Source: Gammaproteobacteria bacterium
GTDB taxonomy: Bacteria; Pseudomonadota; Gammaproteobacteria; Enterobacterales; Psychrobiaceae
NCBI GenBank assembly: GCA_013214945.1
Contig: JABSRT010000005.1
Location: 62,001 to 126,000, forward strand
Length of the DNA stretch: 64,000 nucleotides
Reading direction: 5' to 3'
The position numbers and the translations under genes are program-made. Shown piece after piece: positions 18,838 to 27,050 of the stretch (position 1 is the stretch's first letter; each line of letters begins with the position of its first letter). The notes below the pieces were generated by a model. That model did no database searches. It saw only the letters and a list, made by a program, of their open reading frames with translations, and was not told the origin of the DNA.

Positions 18838-20391
18838 ATGAAAACCATCAAGACTAAACTTGCTGTCGCATTAATGGCTGCAACCTTAAGCCTAAGCGCA
18901 ACAGCAGCCGACATTACGGTTGCTTACGATGCTGATCCAGTATCTCTTGACCCACATGAGCAGTTATCAGGTGGTACACTGCAAGTGTCTCACATGATTT
19001 TTGATCCGTTAGTGCGTTACGACCAATCTTTCAATTTTGAAGCACGTTTGGCTGAAAGCTGGGAACGAGTTAACGATACTACGATGCGTTTTAATTTACG
19101 CAAAGGCGTTAAGTTCCATTCTGGTAATACGCTAACAGCCGACGATGTTGTTTGGACTTTTGCTCGCTTACAAAACTCACCAGATTTTAAAGCTATTTTT
19201 GCACCATTTGAAAAAATCGTTAAAATCGACGATTACACCTTCGATCTAGTATCAAAAGGTTCATTCCCGTTAGTACTGCAAACAGCTACTTACATTTTCC
19301 CAATGGACAGCAAGTTCTACTCTGGCAAGATGGCTGACGGCAGCGACAAAGCGGCATTGGTTAAGCACGGCAGCTCATTTGCATCAACCAACGTTTCTGG
19401 TACGGGTCCATTTGTGATCACGTCACGCGAACAAGGCGTTAAAGTTGAATTTGAACGTTTTAACGACTACTGGGACACCGCTTCTAAAGGCAACGTCGAC
19501 AAGCTAACATTAGTGCCAATCAAAGAAGATGCGACTCGTGTTGCTGCGCTTCTTTCTGGCGATGTTGACATGATTGCACCAGTTGCTCCTAACGATCACA
19601 AACGCATTCAAAGTGCTAAAAACATTGATCTAGTGACACTGCCTGGTACTCGTATCATCACATTGCAAATGAACCAAAACAGCAATGAAGCACTAAAAGA
19701 TGTTCGTGTTCGTCAAGCGATTGTGCATGCAATCAATAACGAAGGCATCGTGAAAAAAATCATGAAAGGCTTCGCAACCACAGCTGGTCAGCAAAGCCCA
19801 GCAGGTTACGCCGGTCACAATGCTGAGCTAACGCCACGTTACGACATTAAGAAAGCGAAAGCCCTAATGAAAGAAGCTGGTTATGAAAACGGCTTTGCAT
19901 TATCAATGATTGCACCGAATAACCGTTACGTAAACGATGCGAAAATTGCGCAAGCAACTGCGTCAATGCTAACTAAAATCGGCATCAAAGTTGATCTTAA
20001 AACCATGCCAAAAGCGCAATACTGGCCTGAGTTTGATTTATGTTCAGCAGATATGCTAATGATTGGTTGGCACTCAGACACTGAAGATTCAGCTAACTTC
20101 TCTGAATTCTTAACCATGACTCGTGACGAAGCAACTGGCCGTGGTCAATACAACTGTGGTCACTTCTCAAACCCAGCAATGGACAAAATGGTAGAAGCTG
20201 CTAACGTTGAAACTGACAGTGCTAAGCGTGCTGAAATGCTTAAAGGTGTTGAAGCAACGCTTTATAACGAAGCTGCATTTGTACCGCTACACTGGCAAAA
20301 CCTAGCGTGGGCTGCAAAGTCTAACGTGATGATTAAGCCTATCGTTAACGCGATGAACTTCCCTTACTTTGGCGACCTAGTCGTTAAGTAA
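18838..20391 (+). CDS. Periplasmic substrate-binding protein, family 5
   Basis: A 517-residue solute-binding protein of the DppA/OppA class. Residues 1-24 are a Sec signal peptide with a hydrophobic core and a probable AxA cleavage site (SATAA). The mature part starts with DITVAYDADPVSLDPHEQ, the usual family opening, and keeps VWTFARLQNSPDFKAIF and VRQAIVHAINNEGIVKKIM. There is no lipobox, so it is free in the periplasm. It would deliver substrate to the permeases at 20595-22513. It is separated from them by a terminator-like hairpin, the common way to make more binding protein than permease. Codon use is biased, which fits abundant expression. Confidence 0.92.
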   Translation: MKTIKTKLAVALMAATLSLSATAADITVAYDADPVSLDPHEQLSGGTLQVSHMIFDPLVRYDQSFNFEARLAESWERVNDTTMRFNLRKGVKFHSGNTLTADDVVWTFARLQNSPDFKAIFAPFEKIVKIDDYTFDLVSKGSFPLVLQTATYIFPMDSKFYSGKMADGSDKAALVKHGSSFASTNVSGTGPFVITSREQGVKVEFERFNDYWDTASKGNVDKLTLVPIKEDATRVAALLSGDVDMIAPVAPNDHKRIQSAKNIDLVTLPGTRIITLQMNQNSNEALKDVRVRQAIVHAINNEGIVKKIMKGFATTAGQQSPAGYAGHNAELTPRYDIKKAKALMKEAGYENGFALSMIAPNNRYVNDAKIAQATASMLTKIGIKVDLKTMPKAQYWPEFDLCSADMLMIGWHSDTEDSANFSEFLTMTRDEATGRGQYNCGHFSNPAMDKMVEAANVETDSAKRAEMLKGVEATLYNEAAFVPLHWQNLAWAAKSNVMIKPIVNAMNFPYFGDLVVK

Positions 20392-20400
20392 GTCTCGACA

Positions 20401-20454
20401 TTCATCGACTATCGCGGGTAACAACCCAGCCGATAGTCGATGAATTTTATTTTG
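20401..20454 (+). terminator. Intra-operon terminator-like hairpin
   Basis: TTCATCGACTATCG (20401-20414) and CGATAGTCGATGAA (20431-20444) make a 14-bp stem followed by TTTTATTTTG. It should end most transcripts just after the binding-protein gene and shield that mRNA, with partial read-through to the permeases. Confidence 0.75.
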
Positions 20455-20467
20455 TTGTGGTGCTTTT

Positions 20468-20537
20468 TTTAGTACTTATTTGCGTCGTTATTTTGTAATA
20501 CTTATTTTTACAGCACGTATTTTACAACACTTAGTTT
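20468..20537 (+). repeat. Four degenerate 17-18-bp direct repeats
   Basis: The AT-rich stretch before the first permease holds four imperfect units. TTTTGTAATACTTATTT is at 20491-20507, TTTTACAGCACGTATTT at 20506-20522 and TTTTACAACACTTAGTTT at 20520-20537, preceded by a weaker TTTTTAGTACTTATTT. Their role is unknown; they lie where a secondary promoter or an RNA-binding region for the permease genes would be. Confidence 0.45.
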
Positions 20538-20594
20538 TAGGTGATTAACCACACCAGACTAAGGTCATATTTAGAATTTTAAAAGGGGCAAGAG

Positions 20595-21572
20595 ATGTTT
20601 ACGTTTCTGGTCAATCGCCTGTTTCAGGCACTGATAGTGATGTTTGTGATCAGTTTAGTGGCGTTTTCCATCCAGGATAACCTCGGCGACCCATTACGAG
20701 AACTCGTCGGTCAATCCGTTTCAGAAGCGGAACGACAGGCTTTACGTGACGAACTAGGGCTTAATGACCCATTTGTTACCAAATATACCCGTTTTATTAC
20801 CAACGCCGTGCAAGGCGATCTTGGTACCTCATATTTTTATAAACGCCCCGCTGTTGATGTCATCTTAGATAAGTTAATTGCCACCCTCGAATTAGTCGTC
20901 GGTGCGACCTTTATTATTATCTTTTTGTCGATCCCATTAGGCGTTTATTCCGCTATTCACCCACGCAGCTTTTTTAGTAAAGCCGTCATGGCGTTTAGTA
21001 GTATTGGCATTTCTGTACCCGTGTTCCTCACCGCCATCATGCTAATGTACGTTTTCTCGATAGAACTGCAATGGTTGCCATCTTATGGCCGCGGCGAAAC
21101 CACTAATTTACTCGGCTGGAATTCAGGTTTTTTCAATGCTGATGGCCTAGCTCATCTGGTATTGCCTTGTGTTTCTCTGGCCTCAATTATGTTGCCACTG
21201 TTCATTCGTCTGGTTCGATCTGAAATGTTAGAAGCACTAAGCTCTGAATACATCAAATTTGCCAAAGCGAAAGGCTTAGCCTTAAATAAGGTTTATTTTC
21301 AGCACGCATTAAAGAACACTATGCTGCCGGTATTAACCGTTGGCGGCGTGCAAATAGGCACCATGGTTGCTTACACCATTTTAACCGAAACGGTTTTTCA
21401 ATGGCCCGGCACAGGCTTCTTATTTTTAGAAGCGATTAACCGAGTTGATACCCCGCTAATCACGACTTACGTTATTTTTGTCGGCTTAATTTTTGTGGTT
21501 ACCAACACCATTGTTGACCTATTGTACGGCTGGATCAATCCAACCATCGATCTAACCGGTAAAGGAGCATAA
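20595..21572 (+). CDS. ABC permease, DppB type
   Basis: A 325-residue inner-membrane permease with six predicted membrane segments, the first at residues 9-27 (LFQALIVMFVISLVAFSI). The cytoplasmic EAA loop reads EYIKFAKAKGLALNKVYFQHALKN, the ATPase contact. The N-terminal region (GDPLRELVGQSVSEAERQAL and DELGLNDPFV) is typical of DppB/OppB/GsiC. An AGGGGC ribosome-binding site precedes the ATG. The DppC-type gene follows after 2 bp, so the two permeases are translated from one message and pair in the channel. Confidence 0.93.
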   Translation: MFTFLVNRLFQALIVMFVISLVAFSIQDNLGDPLRELVGQSVSEAERQALRDELGLNDPFVTKYTRFITNAVQGDLGTSYFYKRPAVDVILDKLIATLELVVGATFIIIFLSIPLGVYSAIHPRSFFSKAVMAFSSIGISVPVFLTAIMLMYVFSIELQWLPSYGRGETTNLLGWNSGFFNADGLAHLVLPCVSLASIMLPLFIRLVRSEMLEALSSEYIKFAKAKGLALNKVYFQHALKNTMLPVLTVGGVQIGTMVAYTILTETVFQWPGTGFLFLEAINRVDTPLITTYVIFVGLIFVVTNTIVDLLYGWINPTIDLTGKGA

Positions 21573-21574
21573 CC

Positions 21575-22513
21575 ATGACCATTATTAGCGCTGCTCCAAC
21601 TCGTTTTGAACGCTTTAAACGCTCTGACATTCTGTACTACTTCTTAAGAGATAAAGTGGCAATGTTTAGCTTTGCGGTCTTTATGACCCTGCTGATTGTC
21701 TCGTTAGCCTCACCACTGATTGCACCAACCAATCCTTATGATTTGTCGACTATCGACATCATGGACTCGGAATTACCGCCAGCTTGGCTTGAAGAAGGTG
21801 ACGAGCGGTTCCTACTTGGTACCGATGAGCAAGGCCGCGACATTTTATCGACCATTTTGTATGGTACGCGTTTGTCTTTAACCATCGGCTTTTTTGCCGT
21901 CGCGTTACAGCTATTCCTAGGTATTATCATTGGTCTATCGGCCGGTTACTTTGGTGGCCGCATCGACTCGTTCTTAATGCGCTTTGCCGATGTGCAACTG
22001 TCGTTTTCCACCATGATGGTCGCTATTATCATTTCGGCAATTTTTAAAGCCAGTTTTGGCTCTGATTTTTATAACCAATATGCGGTCTTAATGCTGGTCG
22101 TGATTATTGGGGTGGCCGAATGGCCGCAATATGCCCGAACTATCCGTGCTTCGGTATTGGCTGAAAAGAAAAAAGAATACGTTGAAGCGGCACGAGTTAT
22201 GGGCTTTAAAGCGCCTAGAATCATGTTCCGCCACATATTGCCTAACTGTTTGTCGCCAATTTTAGTTATCTCAACGGTGCAAATAGCCAATGCTGTCATG
22301 TCAGAAGCCGCCCTGTCGTTCCTAGGTTTGGGTTTACCTGTTGATCAGCCATCACTTGGTGCACTGATTAGTACCGGTTTTAATTACATATTCTCAGGCG
22401 CTTGGTGGATCACCGCTTTCCCTGGTTTTGTATTAGTATCATTGGTGTTGGTTATTAACTTACTGGGTGACTGGTTACGCGATGTCTTCAACCCGAAGAT
22501 CTATAAAGGCTAA
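21575..22513 (+). CDS. ABC permease, DppC type
   Basis: A 312-residue partner permease with an N-terminal membrane segment (about 30-50) and a five-helix core from residue 95. The motif LGTDEQGRDILSTILYGTRL is diagnostic for DppC/OppC/GsiD proteins. The EAA loop reads EYVEAARVMGFKAPRIMFRHILPN. It starts 2 bp after the DppB-type gene with an AAGGAG ribosome-binding site. A strong terminator follows, closing the importer operon that began at 16979. Confidence 0.93.
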   Translation: MTIISAAPTRFERFKRSDILYYFLRDKVAMFSFAVFMTLLIVSLASPLIAPTNPYDLSTIDIMDSELPPAWLEEGDERFLLGTDEQGRDILSTILYGTRLSLTIGFFAVALQLFLGIIIGLSAGYFGGRIDSFLMRFADVQLSFSTMMVAIIISAIFKASFGSDFYNQYAVLMLVVIIGVAEWPQYARTIRASVLAEKKKEYVEAARVMGFKAPRIMFRHILPNCLSPILVISTVQIANAVMSEAALSFLGLGLPVDQPSLGALISTGFNYIFSGAWWITAFPGFVLVSLVLVINLLGDWLRDVFNPKIYKG

Positions 22514-22563
22514 TCATTACCTAAACAAGAGTTATTAACATTACAAGTCACTGAAAAACAAAA

Positions 22564-22597
22564 AGAAGGCCACGCTCATTGTGGCCTTCTTTTTTTT
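22564..22597 (+). terminator. Intrinsic terminator of the ABC importer operon
   Basis: AGAAGGCCAC and GTGGCCTTCT form a 10-bp stem with a 7-base loop, followed by a run of T. Confidence 0.9.
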
Positions 22598-22680
22598 CAA
22601 AACACGTAAATTGCATTTGACCAGCTGCCAAATTTACGCCATCATTGCCCCAAATTTATTCAGACCAATTAAGAGATTTT

Positions 22681-23214
22681 ATGCTGGCACAACCAATGAT
22701 CGAGAAACTGAACGAACAGATTAATCTTGAGTTCTATTCATCAAACCTTTATCTGCAGATGAGCGCTTGGTGTGAAGACAAAAGCTTTGACGGCGCCGCG
22801 TTATTTTTACGCAAGCATGCCAACGAAGAAATGGAACACATGAAGCGTCTGTTCACTTACGTATCTGAAACGGGTGGCCTACCAATTTTAGGTGCTATCG
22901 ATGCGCCGCCGCATAATTTTGAATCATTACGTGATGTATTCATTCAAATTTTCGAACATGAATGCCTAATCACTAAACAAATTAATGACTTGGCTCATGT
23001 TGCATTTAGCTCACAAGACTACTCAACCTTTAATTTCTTACAGTGGTATGTTGCAGAACAACACGAAGAAGAAAAGTTATTTAAAGGTATTTTAGACAAG
23101 TTAGAATTAATTGGTCACGACGGCCCAGCAATGTTCTTGATCGACAAAGACTTTGCCGCACTAGCCGTTAGCGGTGGCACCAGCATTATGACACCGGGTT
23201 CAACCGTCGTGTAA
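22681..23214 (+). CDS. ftnA: Non-haem ferritin
   Basis: A 177-residue FtnA-type ferritin that oxidises Fe2+ and stores it as mineral inside a 24-subunit shell. Ferroxidase ligands are visible in the four-helix bundle: the first Glu in [14 protein letters not shown], Glu and His in [11 protein letters not shown], Glu in [11 protein letters not shown], and Glu/Gln in [12 protein letters not shown]. The start at 22681 has AAGAGA upstream and matches the usual N-terminus ([17 protein letters not shown]); a TTG 36 bp earlier would add unrelated residues. A terminator follows closely, so it is a single-gene unit. No Fur box could be confirmed by eye. Confidence 0.93.
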   Translation: MLAQPMIEKLNEQINLEFYSSNLYLQMSAWCEDKSFDGAALFLRKHANEEMEHMKRLFTYVSETGGLPILGAIDAPPHNFESLRDVFIQIFEHECLITKQINDLAHVAFSSQDYSTFNFLQWYVAEQHEEEKLFKGILDKLELIGHDGPAMFLIDKDFAALAVSGGTSIMTPGSTVV

Positions 23215-23238
23215 ATTGCTGTATAATCACCCGCTCAA

Positions 23239-23269
23239 AAAGGATGCCTCGGCATCCTTTCTTTTTTTT
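23239..23269 (+). terminator. Intrinsic terminator of ftnA
   Basis: AAAGGATGCC and GGCATCCTTT form a tight stem followed by a run of eight T after one C, 25 bp past the ferritin stop. Confidence 0.88.
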
Positions 23270-23282
23270 ATAGAGAAAAAAC

Positions 23283-24467
23283 ATGACAGAGTTCGACGTA
23301 ATAATTATTGGCGCAGGTGCTGCGGGTCTTCACTGTGCGGCAACCGCCGGTTATCGAGGCCGTAAGGTACTACTGCTCGATAACGCCAAAAAAGTCGGAC
23401 GCAAAATTTTAATCAGTGGCGGTGGCCGTTGTAATTTCACCAACTACAATATCGAACCTAGCGCCTTTTTATGCAGCAACAAGCATTTTGTAAAATCAGC
23501 GCTAAGTCGCTATACCCAATGGGATTTTATTGCGATGGTCGACAAATACCAAATCGCCTATCACGAGAAAACCTTGGGTCAGTTATTTTGTGATGACAGC
23601 GCCAAAGACATTGTCAGCATGCTTGAAACTGAGTGTAAGCAAGCCAATGTTACCACTCAATTACGCACCGAAATTACGGCGATAGAGCAGCTAGATCAAG
23701 GTTTTTCAATTGCGACTAGCGAAGGTCAATTGCGCTGTCAGTCTTTAGTCATTGCGACCGGCGGGCTGTCAATGCCAAAACTTGGCGCGACCCCGTTCGG
23801 CTACAAAGTTGCGCAGCAGTTTAAGCTTAAATTAAAAGACACCACGGCCGGCTTAGTGCCTTTTACGTGGCAAAACACCGACAAAGACGACTACGAGTGC
23901 CTGTCGGGCATTAGCCTGCCGGTTAGCGTGACCAGCGAAAGCGGCGTTAACTTTAGCGAAGACATGCTATTTACCCACCGTGGATTGTCTGGCCCAGCTA
24001 TTTTGCAAATCTCGTCGTTCTGGCAACCAGGACAAGCGGTTACCATCGATTTATTACCCCATGGTGATTTAAACGAACTGCTAACAATCGCGCGTGAAAG
24101 CAACCCTAAGCAAGCCTTAAAAAATTGTCTGGCACAGCATTTTCCTAAACGATTAATAGAGCGCCTAGTCGAGCTTAATAAGTTAACCGACAAGCCATTA
24201 AATCAGTTCAATGAAAAAGACTTTGCCACCATTGCTAACTATTTCCACCAATGGCAGCTAAAGCCAAATGGCACCGAAGGTTACCGCACCGCTGAAGTAA
24301 CATTAGGCGGCGTCGACACCGACGAGATCTCATCAAAAACCATGATGGCAAAAAACGTGGAAGGTTTATATTTCATTGGCGAAGTAGTTGATGTTAGCGG
24401 CTGGCTTGGTGGGTACAATTTCCAGTGGGCTTGGGCAAGTGGTTGGTGTGCTGGGCAGTACGCTTAG
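23283..24467 (+). CDS. yhiN: HI0933/YhiN-family flavoprotein
   Basis: A 394-residue FAD-dependent oxidoreductase of the HI0933 (YhiN, BaiN-like) family. It starts with the dinucleotide-binding motif DVIIIGAGAAGLHCA, followed by GRKILISGGGRCNFTN, the family hallmark. The end, LYFIGEVVDVSGWLGGYNFQWAWASG, is the conserved FAD-contacting C-terminus. Length is normal. The reaction of most family members is not established; relatives in gut bacteria reduce bile acid intermediates. It is read in the same direction as ftnA but behind its terminator. The last base of its stop codon begins the direct repeat that bounds the TetR/EamA cassette. Confidence 0.88.
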   Translation: MTEFDVIIIGAGAAGLHCAATAGYRGRKVLLLDNAKKVGRKILISGGGRCNFTNYNIEPSAFLCSNKHFVKSALSRYTQWDFIAMVDKYQIAYHEKTLGQLFCDDSAKDIVSMLETECKQANVTTQLRTEITAIEQLDQGFSIATSEGQLRCQSLVIATGGLSMPKLGATPFGYKVAQQFKLKLKDTTAGLVPFTWQNTDKDDYECLSGISLPVSVTSESGVNFSEDMLFTHRGLSGPAILQISSFWQPGQAVTIDLLPHGDLNELLTIARESNPKQALKNCLAQHFPKRLIERLVELNKLTDKPLNQFNEKDFATIANYFHQWQLKPNGTEGYRTAEVTLGGVDTDEISSKTMMAKNVEGLYFIGEVVDVSGWLGGYNFQWAWASGWCAGQYA

Positions 24468-24543
24468 AAACGGTTGTTGGTAGAAATCATTTAAACCTCA
24501 ATATATTACCTCTGTTAGTAAAAATAACAGAGGTGACCTCATT
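24467..24543. repeat. Direct repeat copy 1 with internal hairpin
   Basis: 77 bp that recur at 26531-26608 with about five differences. It contains ACCTCTGTTA and TAACAGAGGT, a 10-bp hairpin stem with loop GTAAAAA. Weaker similarity continues about 28 bp further (CACCAAATATCACG here, GCACAAAATATCGAGC there). The two copies bracket the TetR/EamA genes. Confidence 0.85.
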
Positions 24544-24653
24544 ACAGTCACACCAAATATCACGTTTAATTAATCTATTGTAGAATCAACAATAAATTAA
24601 TGCGTGTCCCATATTTTAACGGTATATATTTTATTACTGGCACAAGGAAAAAC

Positions 24654-24701
24654 ATGAAAGCTAAAGCCATGAAGGAGTCTCTTATCCAGACCTTAGGTTA
24701 A
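24654..24701 (+). other. 15-codon mini-ORF with a good ribosome-binding site
   Basis: Encodes MKAKAMKESLIQTLG and stops. AAGGA lies at good spacing before the ATG. It overlaps the end of the tetR-type gene on the other strand. It may be the stub of a gene cut when the cassette arrived, or chance; no function can be given. Confidence 0.25.
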
Positions 24702-25294
24702 TTAGTTAGACCAAACCATGATTTAATTATAGTTATATTATCCAATAAAAAACTATCGTTATCATAAACTCTTGAAAGTGCATATCCTCCTTGTATATAA
24801 GAGATGATAGCCTGAGCCATTAACTTGGGGGTCATATTGTTTTTTATTAATGACTGAGCATGAGCTTGCTCAATATTTGAAATTAAAAATACCAAAAGAT
24901 CATCAAAATACTTTCTTATCGGCGTGGAAAGCTCTCCCTTGTTTACAGAACTTTCATAAACAAAGCGACCAAATTTACACCCTTTTGTGCCTTTGCGACC
25001 AAATTTTAAATATTCGTTTAATCTTTCAATGGGTGAATCATATGTCTGCATAATAATATCCAGTTTTCTCGACTCTAAAATTGCGAGATTTGATAGTACT
25101 TGATTTGCCAAATCATCTTTGCCAGCAAAGTGGTGGTAAAAACTCCCCTGTCCTACACCGCTTTTCGTATATATTGCTTGAGGACTGGTTGCTTCAAAAC
25201 CATTCTCTAAGAATAAAATAGTAGCAGCTTCAAGGAGTAACTCTCGCCCAGCCCCTCTAACTAGTCTTTCTTTTTTATTCAAAGTATTCTTCAT
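24698..25294 (-). CDS. TetR/AcrR-family repressor of the EamA exporter
   Basis: A 198-residue TetR-type regulator. The N-terminal helix-turn-helix (about residues 12-58) reads ATILFLENGFEATSPQAI and then VGQGSFYHHFAGKDDL. The C-terminal part is a ligand pocket similar to the LmrA/YxaF group. The start at 25294 is preferred because the longer reading begins inside one of the two operator-like palindromes at 25326-25367 and lacks a ribosome-binding site. It is divergent from the EamA transporter, so it most likely represses itself and that exporter until a small molecule binds. The gene and its neighbour are clearly more AT-rich than the surrounding genes, and direct repeats flank them. Confidence 0.85.
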   Translation of the reverse strand: MKNTLNKKERLVRGAGRELLLEAATILFLENGFEATSPQAIYTKSGVGQGSFYHHFAGKDDLANQVLSNLAILESRKLDIIMQTYDSPIERLNEYLKFGRKGTKGCKFGRFVYESSVNKGELSTPIRKYFDDLLVFLISNIEQAHAQSLIKNNMTPKLMAQAIISYIQGGYALSRVYDNDSFLLDNITIIKSWFGLTN

Positions 25295-25325
25295 TTTGTT
25301 AAATTCCGATTGCATCATAATTATA

Positions 25326-25367
25326 TGTACTATATGGTACATTACATTAATTGTACTATCTAGTACA
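25326..25367. promoter_or_regulatory. Twin TetR operators
   Basis: Two 16-bp palindromes, TGTACTATATGGTACA (25326-25341) and TGTACTATCTAGTACA (25352-25367), share TGTACT and GTACA arms and lie 26 bp apart in the tetR-eamA gap. Such paired sites are typical for TetR repressors that guard a divergent exporter. Confidence 0.75.
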
Positions 25368-25453
25368 TATGGTGTCTGTGAGGGTATAGAGTAGGAATAT
25401 TTATTCTCATTAAATATCTTTTCGTACTAACAACTCAAAGGAAGTAAGTCATT

Positions 25454-26353
25454 ATGAATACCCTAAATTACAAGCACTACCCTCTGACTAGTTTGCAATC
25501 ATTAAAACCTCTTTTGTATCCATTTTTATTTGTAGCCCTCTATGGCAGTGGTTTTGTAGGGGCTAAATATGGGCTACCTTATTCCTCACCCCTCAGTTTC
25601 CTGACTCTACGATTCATGATTGCGGGTCTTATATTTGCAACTATTGTTTTAATGTTAAGGCTACCGATACCAAACATTAAAAATATTATTCATATCACTA
25701 TTGCTGGTTCTTTAACTGTAGCTACGTTTTCAATAGGTGTATTTACTTCAATCGATATGGGTCTTTCACCTGCAATATCAGCCCTAGTGATTGCTCTACA
25801 ACCAATATTAGTAGGTGTCTTTGCAAGCCGCATGATTGGTGAACAATTAAAAAAGTCACAATGGTTAGGATTAATCTTTGGGCTAATAGGGGTGGCAGTA
25901 GTTGTTGCTCATAATATAGATATAGAAGCAGTTGGGATGCTCTCGATATCTATGTCTGTTATTGGCCTACTTGGTTTAACAGCCGGGAATTTATATCAAA
26001 AAAGATTCTGTTCTGACATGAACATTATAACTGGAGGTAGTATTCAGTCTTTAGCTTCCGGGATCATTTGTTTGATTTTATTAGCTTTTTTTGATGAATT
26101 TTCAGTCGAATGGACACCCCAATTTATAGGAGCTTTAGCATATATGACATTCGGTGTTTCTCTTGGCGCGCTAAGCCTGCTTTATATAATGATACACAGG
26201 GGTGAGGTGAGTAAGGTTGCTAGTATTTTCTACTTAGTTCCTGTATCTGCTGCCATTACCGCTTATTTTCTATATGGAGAAACATTTGACTTATTTACTC
26301 TTATAGGAGCGCTAATTATCTTTATAGGCATTTATTTAACTAACCGAGGATAG
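25454..26353 (+). CDS. EamA-family drug/metabolite exporter
   Basis: A 299-residue inner-membrane protein of the DMT superfamily with about ten hydrophobic segments in two EamA halves (roughly 20-150 and 165-297). Signs of the family are LYGSGFVGAKYGLPYSSPL near the first helix and SALVIALQPILVGVFASRM at the end of the first half. It probably exports a small organic compound. An AAGGAAG ribosome-binding site precedes the ATG. Control by the divergent TetR gene is likely. A 44-codon ORF with its own ribosome-binding site begins 4 bp after the stop and may be co-translated. Base composition is AT-rich, which suggests recent arrival with the repressor. Confidence 0.88.
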   Translation: MNTLNYKHYPLTSLQSLKPLLYPFLFVALYGSGFVGAKYGLPYSSPLSFLTLRFMIAGLIFATIVLMLRLPIPNIKNIIHITIAGSLTVATFSIGVFTSIDMGLSPAISALVIALQPILVGVFASRMIGEQLKKSQWLGLIFGLIGVAVVVAHNIDIEAVGMLSISMSVIGLLGLTAGNLYQKRFCSDMNIITGGSIQSLASGIICLILLAFFDEFSVEWTPQFIGALAYMTFGVSLGALSLLYIMIHRGEVSKVASIFYLVPVSAAITAYFLYGETFDLFTLIGALIIFIGIYLTNRG

Positions 26354-26357
26354 CAAC

Positions 26358-26492
26358 ATGGATATTACCGCACCTAGCGAGATAGTGTTAGAGCATCACA
26401 AAGAGGATTTATACATGAGAAGGTACAAAGTAGCCCTAGATAATGCTAAGCATTCCTTTGCTGAACCAGTTTTGAGGTGGCCTAAGGGTTAA
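26358..26492 (+). CDS. Small 44-residue protein downstream of the EamA exporter
   Basis: A short ORF starting MDITAPSEIVLEHHKEDLY and ending EPVLRWPKG. GAGGA lies 8 bp before the ATG, and the gene starts 4 bp after the exporter's stop, so translation is plausible. It is hydrophilic, rich in charged residues and histidine, with no signal peptide or membrane segment. I do not recognise a family. It may be a real small protein of the cassette or the truncated 5' part of a longer gene cut at the cassette's right end; the direct repeat begins 38 bp later. Confidence 0.45.
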   Translation: MDITAPSEIVLEHHKEDLYMRRYKVALDNAKHSFAEPVLRWPKG

Positions 26493-26530
26493 ATAATTTC
26501 TTATGGACAAATTTTATTGTCGCTGCACAA

Positions 26531-26608
26531 GAAACTGTTGTTAGTAGAAATCATTTAAAACCTCAATATATTACCTCTGTTAGTAAAAATAACAGAGGTA
26601 ACTTCATT
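26531..26608. repeat. Direct repeat copy 2 with internal hairpin
   Basis: 78 bp that match 24467-24543 with one inserted A and about four substitutions. The 10-bp hairpin ACCTCTGTTA/TAACAGAGGT is identical. It lies just downstream of the HlyU-like gene on the reverse strand, where a convergent terminator is expected. Confidence 0.85.
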
Positions 26609-26631
26609 TTAAACGCACAAAATATCGAGCC

Positions 26632-26943
26632 TTAACCAAAAATACCATCGCCCTGTTGGTCGATCATCATTTTAGCTTTACGTACTGAAATGCTAATGCA
26701 TTCGTCACGGCTGGGGATAATATCTGAGCGGATCAATTGATGCGTCTTTAACTCTGCTTCGGTTTCATCTTGCGGCTTGCTAATGGTCGCGGCTACCCGA
26801 AATTGGCCGCCTTCAGCTAGCGGAGTCGGGACAATATTAAACCCTTTATACTCGATGGCCTCTTCTGCTTCGACTTCAGCAGGGTTCTCCCCTGATGCCT
26901 TAAATAGGTTTTTAATACTAGATAATATGCCCATGATGCCCAC
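26632..26943 (-). CDS. HlyU-family protein
   Basis: A 103-residue protein with the HlyU-family core: YKGFNIVPTPLAEGGQFRVA, then LIRSDIIPSRDE, and a final KAKMMIDQQGDGIFG. Note this is the small HlyU fold family (PF10115) and not the ArsR-type HlyU of Vibrio. Members are small cytoplasmic proteins whose molecular role is unclear; the family was named for activation of haemolysin genes. Two starts are possible, at 26943 and at the in-frame ATG at 26934. It probably faced yhiN directly before the TetR/EamA cassette came between them. Confidence 0.72.
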   Translation of the reverse strand: MGIMGILSSIKNLFKASGENPAEVEAEEAIEYKGFNIVPTPLAEGGQFRVAATISKPQDETEAELKTHQLIRSDIIPSRDECISISVRKAKMMIDQQGDGIFG

Positions 26944-27050
26944 TTATTTTTATTGTGAAAGTAACAGCCTAAATCCTAACATATTTTTCTTTCGCACTCG
27001 GCAGCGATTTTAAACCATGGTTACTCGCTTTTAATCTCGCGATTAGGCGC

